64,000 bases of DNA from Natrinema sp. CBA1119. GTDB taxonomy: Archaea > Halobacteriota > Halobacteria > Halobacteriales > Natrialbaceae. The stretch spans positions 372,001 through 436,000 of the forward strand of contig NZ_PDBS01000008.1 of NCBI RefSeq assembly GCF_002572525.1, read 5' to 3'. Positions 8,528 to 16,629 of the stretch are shown piece by piece. Position numbers and translations under genes: made by a program. Under the pieces are notes generated by a model. That model had not been told where the DNA came from. It was given only the letters and a program-made list of their open reading frames with translations, and did not search any database. Within the stretch, counting starts at the first letter, position 1. Each line of letters begins with the position of its first letter.

Positions 8528-9837
8528 CTACGATACGACCTGTTCTCTCGTGTTGAACGTCCCGCTCTCGCGGTCGAACAGGTGTACCGATGGCTGTGTC
8601 GTTCGAAAGGCGCATAGCGCCTTTCGTGATGACGAGAGACCTCCGGTCTCTCGAACCACCACACAGCCGTTACTCCTATCCTCGCCGTGAGGACTCGGAG
8701 TTATCTTCTGTCGCATATTTTCCGCCCCATTACAATCCGCGTTGGCTACCAATTCACACGACGAGCAGATGTACAAGCCACGGTGCTTACGGTTAGACAT
8801 CGTGTCGTCGCCACACCGTGAGCAGGTCTTCGACGTGTCCCACTCGTTCTCTTTCAACACATCAACACCGCGTATCTCTCCCTTGTAATCGAGGTACTGG
8901 TAGATGCGATCGAACGCCCACGAGTGCAACTTCTTGTTCCCCTTTTGCCCCAGTCCGAGTCTCGCACATCTTCAGGCCAACTCACTGTGAGTATGCCAAC
9001 ACCCCGTTCGACGCATTCAGTGATGATGGCATCCGTAAGAACGTGGTAGTAGTGTGTCTCACGGTTTGCGAGTTTTCGACGCGCCCACATTGACTTCTCA
9101 GACGGATCGCTCTCGCCTTCAGTGTCGTACTCTGCACGAGTGAAGTAGTGCTTGTCTTGCTTGAGCGAGTTGCCGGGATACAGAACATATTCATCAGGGA
9201 ATGCGACCGTGGCGATATTTGTGATGCCGAGGTCGATGCCTGCTACTCCGTCGCCTGTTGAGTCAGTAGTTTCGAGTTCAACTTTGCAGACGAAGTGTAG
9301 TTCCCACTCGTCGCCATTCCAAACCACTCGAACGTTCTGTACTTTGTTGATTTCTGAGAGATAAATATCTGGACATGTATGATATTCGCAAAGAATGAAA
9401 TCTGAACGGTGTTCTTTCAGGTTCCTCCCCTTTGAGAGCCGTACGCGATTGTTCTTGGGGTCGTGTTTGAACCCGTCTGCTTTGAACGTGACCGTACTAC
9501 GCGGGCGTTCATCGCTGTGTTTGCGGTAGCCGGGCGGATTCGCCTCGTCGTCCGTCTGTCGCAGGTTGAACCATGACTGGAAAGCGTCGGAAAGTTCTTC
9601 GATGACTTTCTGACTGGATTGTGCATTCAGGTCTTTCCAGCACGCTTGGTTCTTCATGTACGATTTTAGCGGGGCTTCGTTGGGGATCTCACCGATTGCA
9701 TCCCACACACGGCCTGCCGTCCATCGTGCGACGTTCCAAATTTTTGAGGCGGAATCGACGAGCGAGTCAAGGTCATCGCAGACCTGTCGCTGGTTTTGAA
9801 TGGAACCAACGTAGGTACGAGTGACCTGAATCGCCAT
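8528..9837 (-). pseudogene. tnpB: tnpB, RNA-guided nuclease of IS605 group, one-base frameshift
   Basis: The first frame (9837 to 8854) gives the N-terminal two thirds: MAIQVTRTYVGSIQNQRQ, then GVAGIDLGITNIATVAFPDE with the RuvC-I Asp. The second frame resumes at LHSWAFDRIYQYLDYKGEI and carries the zinc finger CSRCGDD...CSSC and NADCNGAENM with the RuvC-III Asp. The break lies in GGCAAAAGGGGAAC near 8945. Adding one base (AAA ACG GGG AAC) would restore WGKTGNKKLHSW, so one base has been lost. At the RuvC-II position there is TVSW instead of the usual VEDL. TnpB uses an RNA from the element's right end as guide; this copy cannot make full-length protein. Confidence 0.8.
8604..8653. repeat. Hairpin doublet in the 3' part of tnpB copy 1
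   Basis: Two perfect hairpins stand side by side: CGAAAGGCGC-ATA-GCGCCTTTCG (8604-8626) and CGAGAGACC-TCC-GGTCTCTCG (8633-8653). They are separated by TGATGA. They lie within the C-terminal codons of tnpB, about 140-185 bases from the element's right end. The same two-hairpin layout with different arm sequences occurs at 16295, 62199 and 63763. Confidence 0.75.
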
Positions 9838-10122
9838 ACATAGCCTATGTTGGTTTGGTTACTTAATGATGGGATTCACAGTGAATATCCAGTCTGCTAT
9901 CGACGGTGGAGAGTGTAGCCGAGTGATGCGATTCACGCCCGCCGTGAACGGCGGGATTCTCTCGCTGTTTATAGATAGGTGCGAGAAGTGGTAAATTCAC
10001 GGTGCGGAGAGCGTTTCGTTCAGTCCATACGTCGAGTCTGAGGCGACAGCCCTCGAGCGGGAGCCGAACAACTGCGCGCCCTGGTTTCGCGCGGTCGGAC
10101 TCGAATCGGGACCTGCGGTCGA

Positions 10123-10869
10123 TTATCGGTCCTGCGACTCGTCCTCCGTGTCCGAATCCTTCCAATCGCCCTCCGTTTCTTTTCCGTTGCGAAATTCGCC
10201 CTTCGCCTGGCGCTCTCGTGGCCACAGCGCGATCACGAGCAACGCGACGTAGAACACGACGACAACCGCGATCACGACCGGTCCCTGGATTCGAGCGATC
10301 GCGGCGGTTTCGATCCAGTCTTCCCTCGCCGCGAACGCGGTCACTCTGAAGAGCCACGCGACGAGGAGGATGCCGAGCAGCGCGAGATACACGCGCCGCA
10401 GGCGATTCGCGAGGGCCTCCTGCATCGATACTTTCACCGCGGGCTCGCGGTAGTCCTGACTCAGTTCTACTCGCCAGTCGGTGCGTTCGACGTCCCGTGA
10501 CGGGTCCAGGGCAGTTGCGAGCAGATTCTCCTGAAGCATCCGAACGCGCGCCCGAAAGACATCGTAGTCCCGGTACCGCCGCGCCTCGATGCCGAGGAAG
10601 ACCGTGACGACTATGATTCCGATCAACAGGATGTAGTGAGGGTTGTCGGAACTCGAGAACGCCCACGTCAGGATCGCCGCCATCACGGTCACCGCCCACG
10701 TCGTCGTCTGATCGAGGCGCTGTCGCCACGTATCTACCCGGCCGAGTTCCCCCCGGTACGCGTGAGCCATCACCGAGCCGAGGCCCGTACTCTCGTCGAC
10801 CATTTCGCGGCCGATCTCCCGCTGTTCGGGCGTCGTGGGGTCGAAGTCGTCATCGTTCGGATCCGCCAT
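10123..10869 (-). CDS. DUF2270 family membrane protein
   Basis: I chose ATG 10869 (MADPNDDDFDP, 248 residues); the open frame upstream is a non-coding extension. A soluble acidic N-terminus (residues 1-50) precedes two membrane segments (TTTWAVTVMAAILTWAF, then YILLIGIIVVTVFLGIEA). A cytoplasmic helical stretch with RRYRDYDVFRARVRMLQEN follows, then two more segments (VYLALLGILLVAWLF and PVVIAVVVVFYVALLVIALW). The C-terminus is charged. This matches DUF2270 as I know it, a widespread prokaryotic membrane family without assigned function. It stands alone between two tnpB elements and appears intact. Confidence 0.75.
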   Translation of the reverse strand: MADPNDDDFDPTTPEQREIGREMVDESTGLGSVMAHAYRGELGRVDTWRQRLDQTTTWAVTVMAAILTWAFSSSDNPHYILLIGIIVVTVFLGIEARRYRDYDVFRARVRMLQENLLATALDPSRDVERTDWRVELSQDYREPAVKVSMQEALANRLRRVYLALLGILLVAWLFRVTAFAAREDWIETAAIARIQGPVVIAVVVVFYVALLVIALWPRERQAKGEFRNGKETEGDWKDSDTEDESQDR

Positions 10870-10919
10870 GCATGACGGACACCGCCACGTTTCATAAGCG
10901 AATGCGGTGCCGACGTGAA

Positions 10920-12091
10920 CTACCCCGCCCTGCTCGGCCTGACGGCCTCGCTGAGGACGGGGCTTCCTGTTTCTAAGACGCGCTTTGCAGGAACCGAATC
11001 GGTTCCCGTAGGGAGCGCAGTCTCCGCAGGCATTGAATCGGGGTGAACCACCCCTACTTCGGTGAGTCCGCGAGAAAGGATGTTGTAGGCGGCGTTGAGG
11101 TCGCGGTCCGCCTCGAATCCGCATGAGGGACACGAGTGTTCGCGTACCCACAGCGGTTTGTCGGTCGCAACGCCACAGTTGGAACATTCTTTGGTCGTTC
11201 CAGCCGGTTCGACGGCCACGAAGTGCGTGCCTTCGCGGTCGCACTTGTATTCGAGCATCCGAAGGAACGTTCCCCACGCCGCTCCGGCGCGGTTGCGGCT
11301 GTTCGAGGGGAGTTCCATCAACCCCTTCGCGTCGAGGTCTTCGACCGCTACGAGGTCGTATTCCCGGGCGTAGTAGTTCGAGAGTTTGTGCAGGAAGTCC
11401 CGACGCTTCCGCTTCAGGTCGGCGTGGCGTCGGGCGACGATGCGCTGTTGCGTGCGGTAGTTCGCCGAGCCGTGTTCCTTCCGCGAGAGCTTGCGTTGTT
11501 CGCGTTCTAACCGCTCGCGTTCGTCGGTTAGGTCGGGACCTTCGACGGCGGTCCCGTCGCTGTCGTGGGCGTACTTCAGGATCCCCACGTCGATTCCGAT
11601 GTATTTCTCGGGATTCTCGGGCTTCGGTGCCGCGTCGTTCTCGGTTTCGATTCCGAGGACGGCGAACCACTCACCGGTCGGTTCCTGCTTGACGACGACC
11701 TCCTTGATCGTGGCGTCGTCCGGGACCTCGCGGTGGGAGACCATCGGAACGTCGCCGATCTTGGAAAGGGAGAGTACAGGCCGACCGCTCGTGTTGTTGA
11801 GCTTGAAGCCGGTTTGACTGTACTTGATCGAACGGTATTCCTGCGGGGCTTTCCACCGAAGCTCTCCGACGCGGTAGCCGTTGTCCTTCCGCCCCTTCAG
11901 TGTCGAAAGGTTGTCATACAGACGTTGTACGACTTTCTGAAGCACCTTCGAGTGGACGTCCTGCAGGTCTGTCCACTCGCGTTTGAGGTCCGGGAGGAGC
12001 TTCTGCTCGGAGTAGGCAGAGGTTCTGTCCACGCTAACCGCTCGTGGAGTTCGTCGGTCGGTTTGAGCCTGTACCGGTAGTTGTAGCGCAT
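10920..12091 (-). pseudogene. tnpB: tnpB with internal N-terminal deletion and frameshift
   Basis: Translation starts at ATG 12091 as MRYNYRYRLKPTDELHERLAW, then the frame is lost near 12030. The remainder, in another frame, begins RTSAYSEQKLLPDLKREW and runs intact to 10920. About 20 residues normally found between these blocks are missing, so there was a deletion. The rest is canonical: KYIGIDVGILKYAHD (RuvC-I Asp), LVAVEDLDAKGL (RuvC-II Glu present, unlike the other tnpB copies here), CSNCG...CPSCG (zinc finger) and ADRDLNAAYNIL (RuvC-III Asp). The C-terminal codons overlap the right-end palindrome. Confidence 0.8.
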
Positions 12092-12094
12092 GGT

Positions 12095-12244
12095 CTACTC
12101 GTCTTCGTCGGATGGATCGGTGACGCGGACCACTTTGACGGTCGCGCCGGCCCACGTTTTCGGAACGTAAACGTGCGCTCCGTTGCCGGATCGTTTGGCT
12201 TGTGCTTCGAGAACTTCGTGTCCTTCGACCTCGTACCGATCCAT
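12095..12244 (-). CDS. Transposon-encoded small protein, DUF2080-like
   Basis: The product has 49 residues, starting MDRYEVEGHEVLEAQAKRSG and continuing NGAHVYVPKTWAGATVKVVR. This is the typical short basic/beta protein placed just upstream of tnpB in many haloarchaeal IS1341-type elements (DUF2080 in my memory). It ends 3 bases before the tnpB start. A fold resembling AbrB/MazE or a ribbon DNA-binding protein is likely; its role in the element is unknown. It looks intact although the adjacent tnpB is broken. Confidence 0.7.
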   Translation of the reverse strand: MDRYEVEGHEVLEAQAKRSGNGAHVYVPKTWAGATVKVVRVTDPSDEDE

Positions 12245-12457
12245 TGAGTGTATATACGAGGTAGATACGCATAAAGTTACCGATAGCGTGGGCCTGCGGG
12301 CCAGCAGTATCGTATTGATGAAAGATGATGACGGCGCTGTATCCCCTCCCTACTCGCTCCCTCCGGTCGCTCGTTGAGGAAAGGGCCTTAGCGCCTGCAA
12401 TTAGGTGAAACGTATGACAGGGCGAGACCGACTCCGAATTGCCGCTCCAAACTCGAG

Positions 12458-12841
12458 TTATAGCGACTCGAGAACCCGTTCGAAGCGCTCGTACGCGTCG
12501 TCACCGATCGGGTCGAGGTCGTCGTTTTCGGCGACGCCGATCAGACGTTGCGGGTCGACCGCGCTGACGACGACGCCGTCGTCATCGTCGTAGACGACGA
12601 TGTTGCACGGGAGCAACGTTCCGAGTTCGAGATCGTCCTCGAGTCCCTGATGGGCCAACTGCGGGTTGCATGCACCCAGGATTCTGTACTGTCTGAAGTC
12701 CTCGTCGAGTTTCTTCTCGAGCGTTTCCCGGACGTCGATATCACAGAGCACGCCGAACCCCTCGTCCTCGAGGGCGTCGGTCGTTTCCGCGACGACGTCG
12801 TCGAACTCGCCGTCGACCTGCGTGCGAAGCGTATAGGACAT
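12458..12841 (-). CDS. DUF302 family protein
   Basis: The protein has 127 residues starting at MSYTLRTQVDGEFDDVV. DUF302 hallmarks are DEGFGVLCDIDVRETLEKKL, YRILGACNPQLAHQGLE and TLLPCNIVVYDDD. It is much closer to the copy at 38475 than to the copy at 169. It is divergently transcribed from a membrane-anchored methyltransferase (start 12951), with 109 bases between the starts containing both promoters. This repeats the DUF302/methyltransferase association seen at 1-609. Confidence 0.88.
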   Translation of the reverse strand: MSYTLRTQVDGEFDDVVAETTDALEDEGFGVLCDIDVRETLEKKLDEDFRQYRILGACNPQLAHQGLEDDLELGTLLPCNIVVYDDDDGVVVSAVDPQRLIGVAENDDLDPIGDDAYERFERVLESL

Positions 12842-12950
12842 ACTACACGATCGGTTTCGAGAGGGATTGTGATTGGGGCAGCAACGGCAAGCCCGCGGCG
12901 TCCGCGTCGGTCGGGAAAGACTGTAGACCGTCCGCGGTGACGGTATCCGT

Positions 12951-13613
12951 ATGCTTTCTCGTCGCACCTCGCGAGCGATCGCCGCCCTACTCGGACTCGC
13001 GCTGCTCGCCGGGTTCGGATACGCCCTCCGGTGGCGGTCGAATCCGTCACCGTGTCCGTACGCCCAGCGCCACGCGATCGACCTCCCGCGCCCGGTCATC
13101 ACTCGCTCGAGGCTGCGCGACGTGCTCGAGCCCCAGCCCGGGGAACGTATTCTCGAGGTCGGACCAGGAACCGGCTACTACACGGGGACGGTCGCGCGGG
13201 CGATCGGACCGTCGGGGACGCTGCACGCCGCGGACGTCCAATCGGAGATGGTCGAGCACCTCCGAACGCGAATGCGACAGGAGGGAGAGTCGAACGTTGA
13301 CGCGATCCGCAGCGACGCGCGCTCGCTTCCGTATCCGGACGACACGTTCGACGCCGCGTATCTGGTCCTGGTCCTCGGCGAGATACCCGATCAGGAGCGG
13401 GCTCTCGACGAACTCGAGCGGGTCCTGAAACCCGACGGCCGGCTCGTCGTCGGCGAATCGCTCCCCGACCCGCACTTCGTCGGGTTCGAACGGCTGCGAC
13501 GCCGCGTCGAACGGCGTGGACTGGCGTTCGAAGCGCGCGTCGGAACGCGAGCCGGGTATTTCGCCCGCTTCAACGCGGATCCCTCGGAGGAGTCGACCGA
13601 CTCCGTCGAATAA
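12951..13613 (+). CDS. Class I SAM-dependent methyltransferase, membrane-anchored
   Basis: In this 220-residue protein, residues about 8-25 form one hydrophobic segment (AIAALLGLALLAGFGYAL), which should anchor it. The catalytic domain begins with LRDVLEPQPGERILEVGPGTG (motif I) and continues with LHAADVQSEMVEHL (motif II acidic residue), DARSLPYPDDTFDAAYLVLV and LERVLKPDGRLVVGES. This is the UbiE/Coq5-like methyltransferase layout; the substrate is unknown, possibly lipid or arsenic/metalloid. It is divergent to a DUF302 gene. A membrane anchor on this type of enzyme is uncommon and points to a lipophilic substrate. Confidence 0.82.
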   Translation: MLSRRTSRAIAALLGLALLAGFGYALRWRSNPSPCPYAQRHAIDLPRPVITRSRLRDVLEPQPGERILEVGPGTGYYTGTVARAIGPSGTLHAADVQSEMVEHLRTRMRQEGESNVDAIRSDARSLPYPDDTFDAAYLVLVLGEIPDQERALDELERVLKPDGRLVVGESLPDPHFVGFERLRRRVERRGLAFEARVGTRAGYFARFNADPSEESTDSVE

Positions 13614-13811
13614 CCGGTTGTTAGATATCTGCACAAAACCGACCAGGCCGATTCGTGAAGTGCGTAAAACCATTCGAGCCGATTCAATCATCAAAAGCGT
13701 CGTCATATCCCTTTATCCGCTCTGAATCGGCAATTTATTGATTTTTGCAGATTTGGACGTTCATCGTAGTGTACGCGGTACGGAGGTGATTCAAACGTGT
13801 CTGTGCTTATA

Positions 13812-13828
13812 TTGTGCAATTCGCACAA
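13812..13828 (+). promoter_or_regulatory. Inverted repeat TTGTGC-N5-GCACAA over the trx promoter
   Basis: Perfect 6-base arms lie immediately upstream of a TATA-like CTTTAAAC (13832-13839). That box is about 26 bases before the thioredoxin ATG at 13864, which fits a leaderless transcript. The repeat covers the BRE position, so a bound protein would likely block transcription. Half-site-like TGCACAAAA occurs again at 13629. Confidence 0.55.
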
Positions 13829-13863
13829 AACCTTTAAACGCTATCAGTCCATACGTAGTGGTG

Positions 13864-14220
13864 ATGGCAACTGATGCACGCGATGCCTCCGGAGAATCGC
13901 TCGACGAACCGATCTACATCGACGGGAGAAGTCACCTCGAGGACGTCACGACGGAGTATGACGTCGTTCTCGTGGACTTCTACGCTGACTGGTGTGGCCC
14001 CTGTCAGATGCTCAATCCCGTCCTCGAGCAGCTGGCGAGTACGACCGAGGCCGTGATCGCCAAGGTCGATGTCGACGACCACCAGCAACTCGCGGGTTCG
14101 TTCGGCGTTCGCGGCGTGCCGACGCTCGCCCTCTTCGCGGACGGTGAGCAGGTCGAACAGCACTCCGGCGTGCTGCCGGAAGACCGACTCCGTACCCTGA
14201 TCGAGGGATACACCGAATGA
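13864..14220 (+). CDS. trxA: Thioredoxin
   Basis: In this 118-residue protein the active site WCGPC sits in LVDFYADWCGPCQMLNP and the cis-proline loop is VRGVPTLALF. I chose ATG 13864 over upstream in-frame starts because of the TATA box at 13832-13839. An N-terminal extension of about 25 residues precedes the thioredoxin fold. It reduces protein disulfides using electrons from the thioredoxin reductase encoded next, which overlaps it by four bases (ATGA). Confidence 0.93.
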   Translation: MATDARDASGESLDEPIYIDGRSHLEDVTTEYDVVLVDFYADWCGPCQMLNPVLEQLASTTEAVIAKVDVDDHQQLAGSFGVRGVPTLALFADGEQVEQHSGVLPEDRLRTLIEGYTE

Positions 14221-15254
14221 ACGAGGAAACTGAAACGACTGCGGACGTTCACAACGTAGTGATCGTCGGCTCCGGCGTCGCCGGCCTTTCGGCGGCCGTC
14301 TACGCCGCGCGGGCCGACCTCGAGCCCCTGGTGCTCGAGGGACCCGAACCGGGCGGTCAGCTGACACTGACGACCGACGTCGAGAACTACCTCGGCTTCT
14401 CCGAGGGTATCGGTGGAATGGAACTGATCCAGAACGGCAAGGACCAGGCGACCCGCTTCGGCGCCGAATTCACGCACGGAACCGTCGAGAACGCGACACT
14501 CGAAGAGCGCCCGTTCGAACTCGAACGCTCGAACGGCGACGTTCTGCAAACGCGTGCGCTGATCGTCGCGAGCGGCGCGAGCGCTCGCTGGGTCGGTGCC
14601 GAGAACGAGGACGAACTGATGGGATACGGACTCTCGACGTGTGCGACCTGCGACGGCGCGTTCCACCGCGGCGACGACGTCCTCGTGATCGGCGGCGGCG
14701 ATTCGGCGATGGAAGAAGCGCTCTTCCTCGCGAAGTTCGCCGACAGCGTGACAATCGTTCACCGCCGCGAGGAACTGCGCGCATCCGAGATCATGGCCGA
14801 CCGAGCCCGTGACAACGAGGACATCGAGTTCCGCTGGAACACCGAACTCGAGGCGATCCACGGTTCACAGGAGGAGGGCGTCACCGGCGCGACGCTCGTC
14901 TCCCATCCCGACGGCTATCCCGCGGAGAAGGCCGAGACCAGCGTCGACCGGGAAACCGCCGATGTCGGCGGCGTGTTCTACGCGATCGGTCATACGCCCA
15001 ACACCGAGTTCCTCGAGGGGACCGCCGTCGATCGAGACGAGAGCGGGTACCTCTCCACTCGAACCGACGACGCCGGCCGCGCGACGACTGAGACGATGGT
15101 CGAGGGCGTCTTCGCCGCCGGCGACGTCGCCGATCCGCACTATCAACAGGCGATCACCGCCGCTGGCACCGGCAGCATGGCAGCGCTTGACGCCGAAGCC
15201 TACCTCGAGACGCTTGAACGGACGGAAGAGACTGCGCTCGAGGTTGCTCCATAG
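14217..15254 (+). CDS. trxB: Thioredoxin-disulfide reductase (NADPH/FAD)
   Basis: In this 345-residue protein the FAD motif is VVIVGSGVAGLSAAVYAARA, the redox-active disulfide is STCATCDGAF (CxxC), the NAD(P)H motif is VLVIGGGDSAMEEALFLAKF, and the C-terminal FAD motif is GVFAAGDVADP. Domain order FAD-NADPH-FAD is that of low-molecular-weight thioredoxin reductases. It overlaps trxA by 4 bases, so the pair is one operon controlled from the promoter before trxA. The C-terminus is slightly extended and acidic. Confidence 0.92.
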   Translation: MNEETETTADVHNVVIVGSGVAGLSAAVYAARADLEPLVLEGPEPGGQLTLTTDVENYLGFSEGIGGMELIQNGKDQATRFGAEFTHGTVENATLEERPFELERSNGDVLQTRALIVASGASARWVGAENEDELMGYGLSTCATCDGAFHRGDDVLVIGGGDSAMEEALFLAKFADSVTIVHRREELRASEIMADRARDNEDIEFRWNTELEAIHGSQEEGVTGATLVSHPDGYPAEKAETSVDRETADVGGVFYAIGHTPNTEFLEGTAVDRDESGYLSTRTDDAGRATTETMVEGVFAAGDVADPHYQQAITAAGTGSMAALDAEAYLETLERTEETALEVAP

Positions 15255-15366
15255 TCGTCCCTGCAGTCTGCTAGTCGATCGGATCGGTGAGATGATTTAG
15301 TATTAGATCTCAAATAACTAGCAATCATACGGAAAGCATTGTACAGATCGTGGACAATGGCTGGAT

Positions 15367-15576
15367 TCAAGAGTGATCCACTAACTTCGTATACTGTGCC
15401 GAAAACAAGGCTAACGCAAACGATAACAGCGGAACCTGAATGATCTCTGAGATGGTTCCAGTATAATTAAGATGGTGTAATGAACCGAACATGAGGCTCG
15501 CTGCGACGAGTATACTCCAGAATAGTTTCTCTCGCTGTGGGTTCGTCAGAAAGAGACACCCGTTTCTCGCGCACAT
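15367..15576 (-). CDS. Possible small membrane protein
   Basis: A 69-codon frame on the minus strand encodes two hydrophobic stretches, EKLFWSILVAASLMFGSL and IIQVPLLSFALALFSAQY. No family is recognised and the base composition is AT-richer than the surroundings. It lies in the 390-base gap between trxB and the PadR-like gene. It may be a fragment; the rest of the gap shows nothing else. Confidence 0.3.
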   Translation of the reverse strand: MCARNGCLFLTNPQREKLFWSILVAASLMFGSLHHLNYTGTISEIIQVPLLSFALALFSAQYTKLVDHS

Positions 15577-15647
15577 GCTGCCCCTGAAGTGTGTTTTCGT
15601 TCACCAGTTCTCGGAACGCTTATAGCACTATACTCAATAATTTCGAT

Positions 15648-15950
15648 ATGTACGATTTAACTTCATTTCAGCGTGATGTCTTGTATGTGATCGCCGGCCA
15701 AGACGAGCCGCATGGTCTTGCGATTAAAGACGAACTCGAGAACTACTACGAGACGGAGGTCCATCACGGCCGGCTGTATCCCAATCTCGACGAGGTCGTC
15801 AACAAGGGCCTCGTCGAGAAAGGCGAACTCGACAAGCGAACGAACTACTACACAATCACTGCTCGCGGCCAGCGCGAGCTCGAGGCCCGGCGCGAGTGGG
15901 AAGACCAGTACGTCGATGGATTCAATTCAAGTGCGAAATTAAACCGCTGA
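15648..15950 (+). CDS. PadR-family winged-helix regulator
   Basis: The protein has 100 residues starting MYDLTSFQRDVLYVIAG. PadR features are GLAIKDELENYYETEVHHGRLYPNLDEVVNKGLVEKG (helices 2-3 and wing start) and RTNYYTITARGQRELEARR (wing and dimer helix). The start is ATG 15648, with AT-rich promoter sequence before it. Short haloarchaeal PadR proteins of this size bind DNA as dimers; their ligand is unknown. A 14-base inverted repeat (15943-15992) overlaps its stop codon. Confidence 0.85.
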   Translation: MYDLTSFQRDVLYVIAGQDEPHGLAIKDELENYYETEVHHGRLYPNLDEVVNKGLVEKGELDKRTNYYTITARGQRELEARREWEDQYVDGFNSSAKLNR

Positions 15951-15992
15951 AACAGAAAAAATTTTGCGCTTCCGCCGCTGTTTCAGCGGTTG
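15943..15992. terminator. 14-base inverted repeat overlapping the padR stop codon
   Basis: Arms AACCGCTGAAACAG and CTGTTTCAGCGGTT pair perfectly around a 22-base loop containing an A-run and TTTT. The left arm contains the TGA stop. It could terminate transcription or stabilise the 3' end; it could also be a leftover inverted-repeat end of an IS. Confidence 0.4.
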
Positions 15993-16629
15993 GCTCGGAT
16001 ATTGGGGTTGCCAGGTTTCCCTCCGATAGTGCCTCAAAGGGGAGAGGGCAATTGCGCGGCGCACAGAGCGCGCGCCGCGCTGGTGAAGACTAAACTAGCC
16101 GATTCGAGACGGGACAACGGTGCTGCTCCAGCAGTAGGAGAGGATGGGACATCGATAACGAGTATTGTCGAGTCCGCTTAGGAGGGAAGAGATGAGACTA
16201 TGACCGAGCGGTAAGTACAGCAACCTCTTTTACCGGGGGCATCGGCGACGTCGGAGACGCTCGCCTCACCCCCTGGCAAAACCCGTTGATGCTGTCAGAA
16301 CGCAATGCGTTCTGACTGCTAATCAGAACCGCTTTGCGGTTCTGATGATGCCAAAAGGCCGCCGTCGCGGGGTGTTACCCTGCTCCGGCGGTGAACCGCT
16401 CGCTTCGCTCGCGGATGCTCAAGTCCTCCAGCAGCGTACCATACGCAATGTGTTAATCGCTGCTGGGAATTACACCAATGAAATCGATGGTTCACGACCG
16501 TCGTTCTTAATTTCGACGGCGGACAGATGTGCCGGTACCCACTGATAGAAGCCCTATTACGGGAGTCAAAACTGACCGGCTGGATCATCGCTTCATCACA
16601 TTCATGTGACTGTCTCTTAATTTGAGAGT
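15993..16629. other. Non-coding stretch with palindromes (possible non-autonomous element)
   Basis: No coding frame is convincing across about 630 bases. The centre holds two perfect hairpins (see 16295-16346), flanked on the left by CACCCCCTGGCAAAAC and on the right by GCCAAAAGGC...GGGGTG. These flanks can pair in part, so a larger cruciform is possible. The layout resembles palindrome-associated non-autonomous elements of haloarchaea. The remainder, up to the lipoprotein start at 16630, shows nothing recognisable. Confidence 0.4.
16295..16346. repeat. Hairpin doublet in intergenic DNA
   Basis: TCAGAACGCA-A-TGCGTTCTGA (16295-16315) is followed after CTGCTA by ATCAGAACCGC-TTT-GCGGTTCTGAT (16322-16346), then GATG. 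Arms are perfect. The outer bases (TCAGAAC) match the hairpin at 63763, while the inner bases differ. Here there is no tnpB nearby, unlike the other three doublets. Confidence 0.7.

Larger units (their letters stand above)
8468..9967 (-). mobile_element. tnpB-only IS200/IS605-group element (IS1341-type), copy 1
   Basis: The boundaries are inferred from matching ends. The right end (minus-strand sense) is GGCGAGGAGGATGTC at 8468, with a perfect hairpin CCTCGCCGT-AA-ACGGCGAGG (8476-8495). The left end has hairpin CCCGCCGT-GA-ACGGCGGG (9938-9955) and the edge CAGCGAGAG (9967). The same right-end sequence GAGGATGTC closes the elements at 30588-32109 and 62132-63842. There is no tnpA. The tnpB inside is frameshifted. 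Two adjacent perfect hairpins lie near its 3' end (8604-8653). Confidence 0.7.
10915..12395 (-). mobile_element. tnpB-only IS200/IS605-group element, copy 2 (different subfamily)
   Basis: The right end is GGCGGGGTAGTTCAC at 10915 (minus sense). The preceding palindromic run GCCCCGTCCTC...GAGCAGGGCGGGG is also the last coding part of tnpB. This end differs from the GAGGATGTC end of copies 1, 3 and 4. The left end is not sharply defined; it lies beyond the DUF2080-like gene, perhaps near 12395. The contents are a deleted tnpB and a small accessory gene. No tnpA is present. Confidence 0.6.

Noticed and set aside
12300-12395. A further hairpin doublet near the left end of tnpB copy 2
   Set aside because: CTCGCTCCCTCCGGTCGCTCG is a near direct repeat, not an inverted repeat, so it does not fit the doublet layout.
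16259-16430. Possible CRISPR array because of closely spaced palindromes
   Set aside because: The repeats differ in sequence, there are only two of them, spacers are 6 bases, and no cas genes are present.
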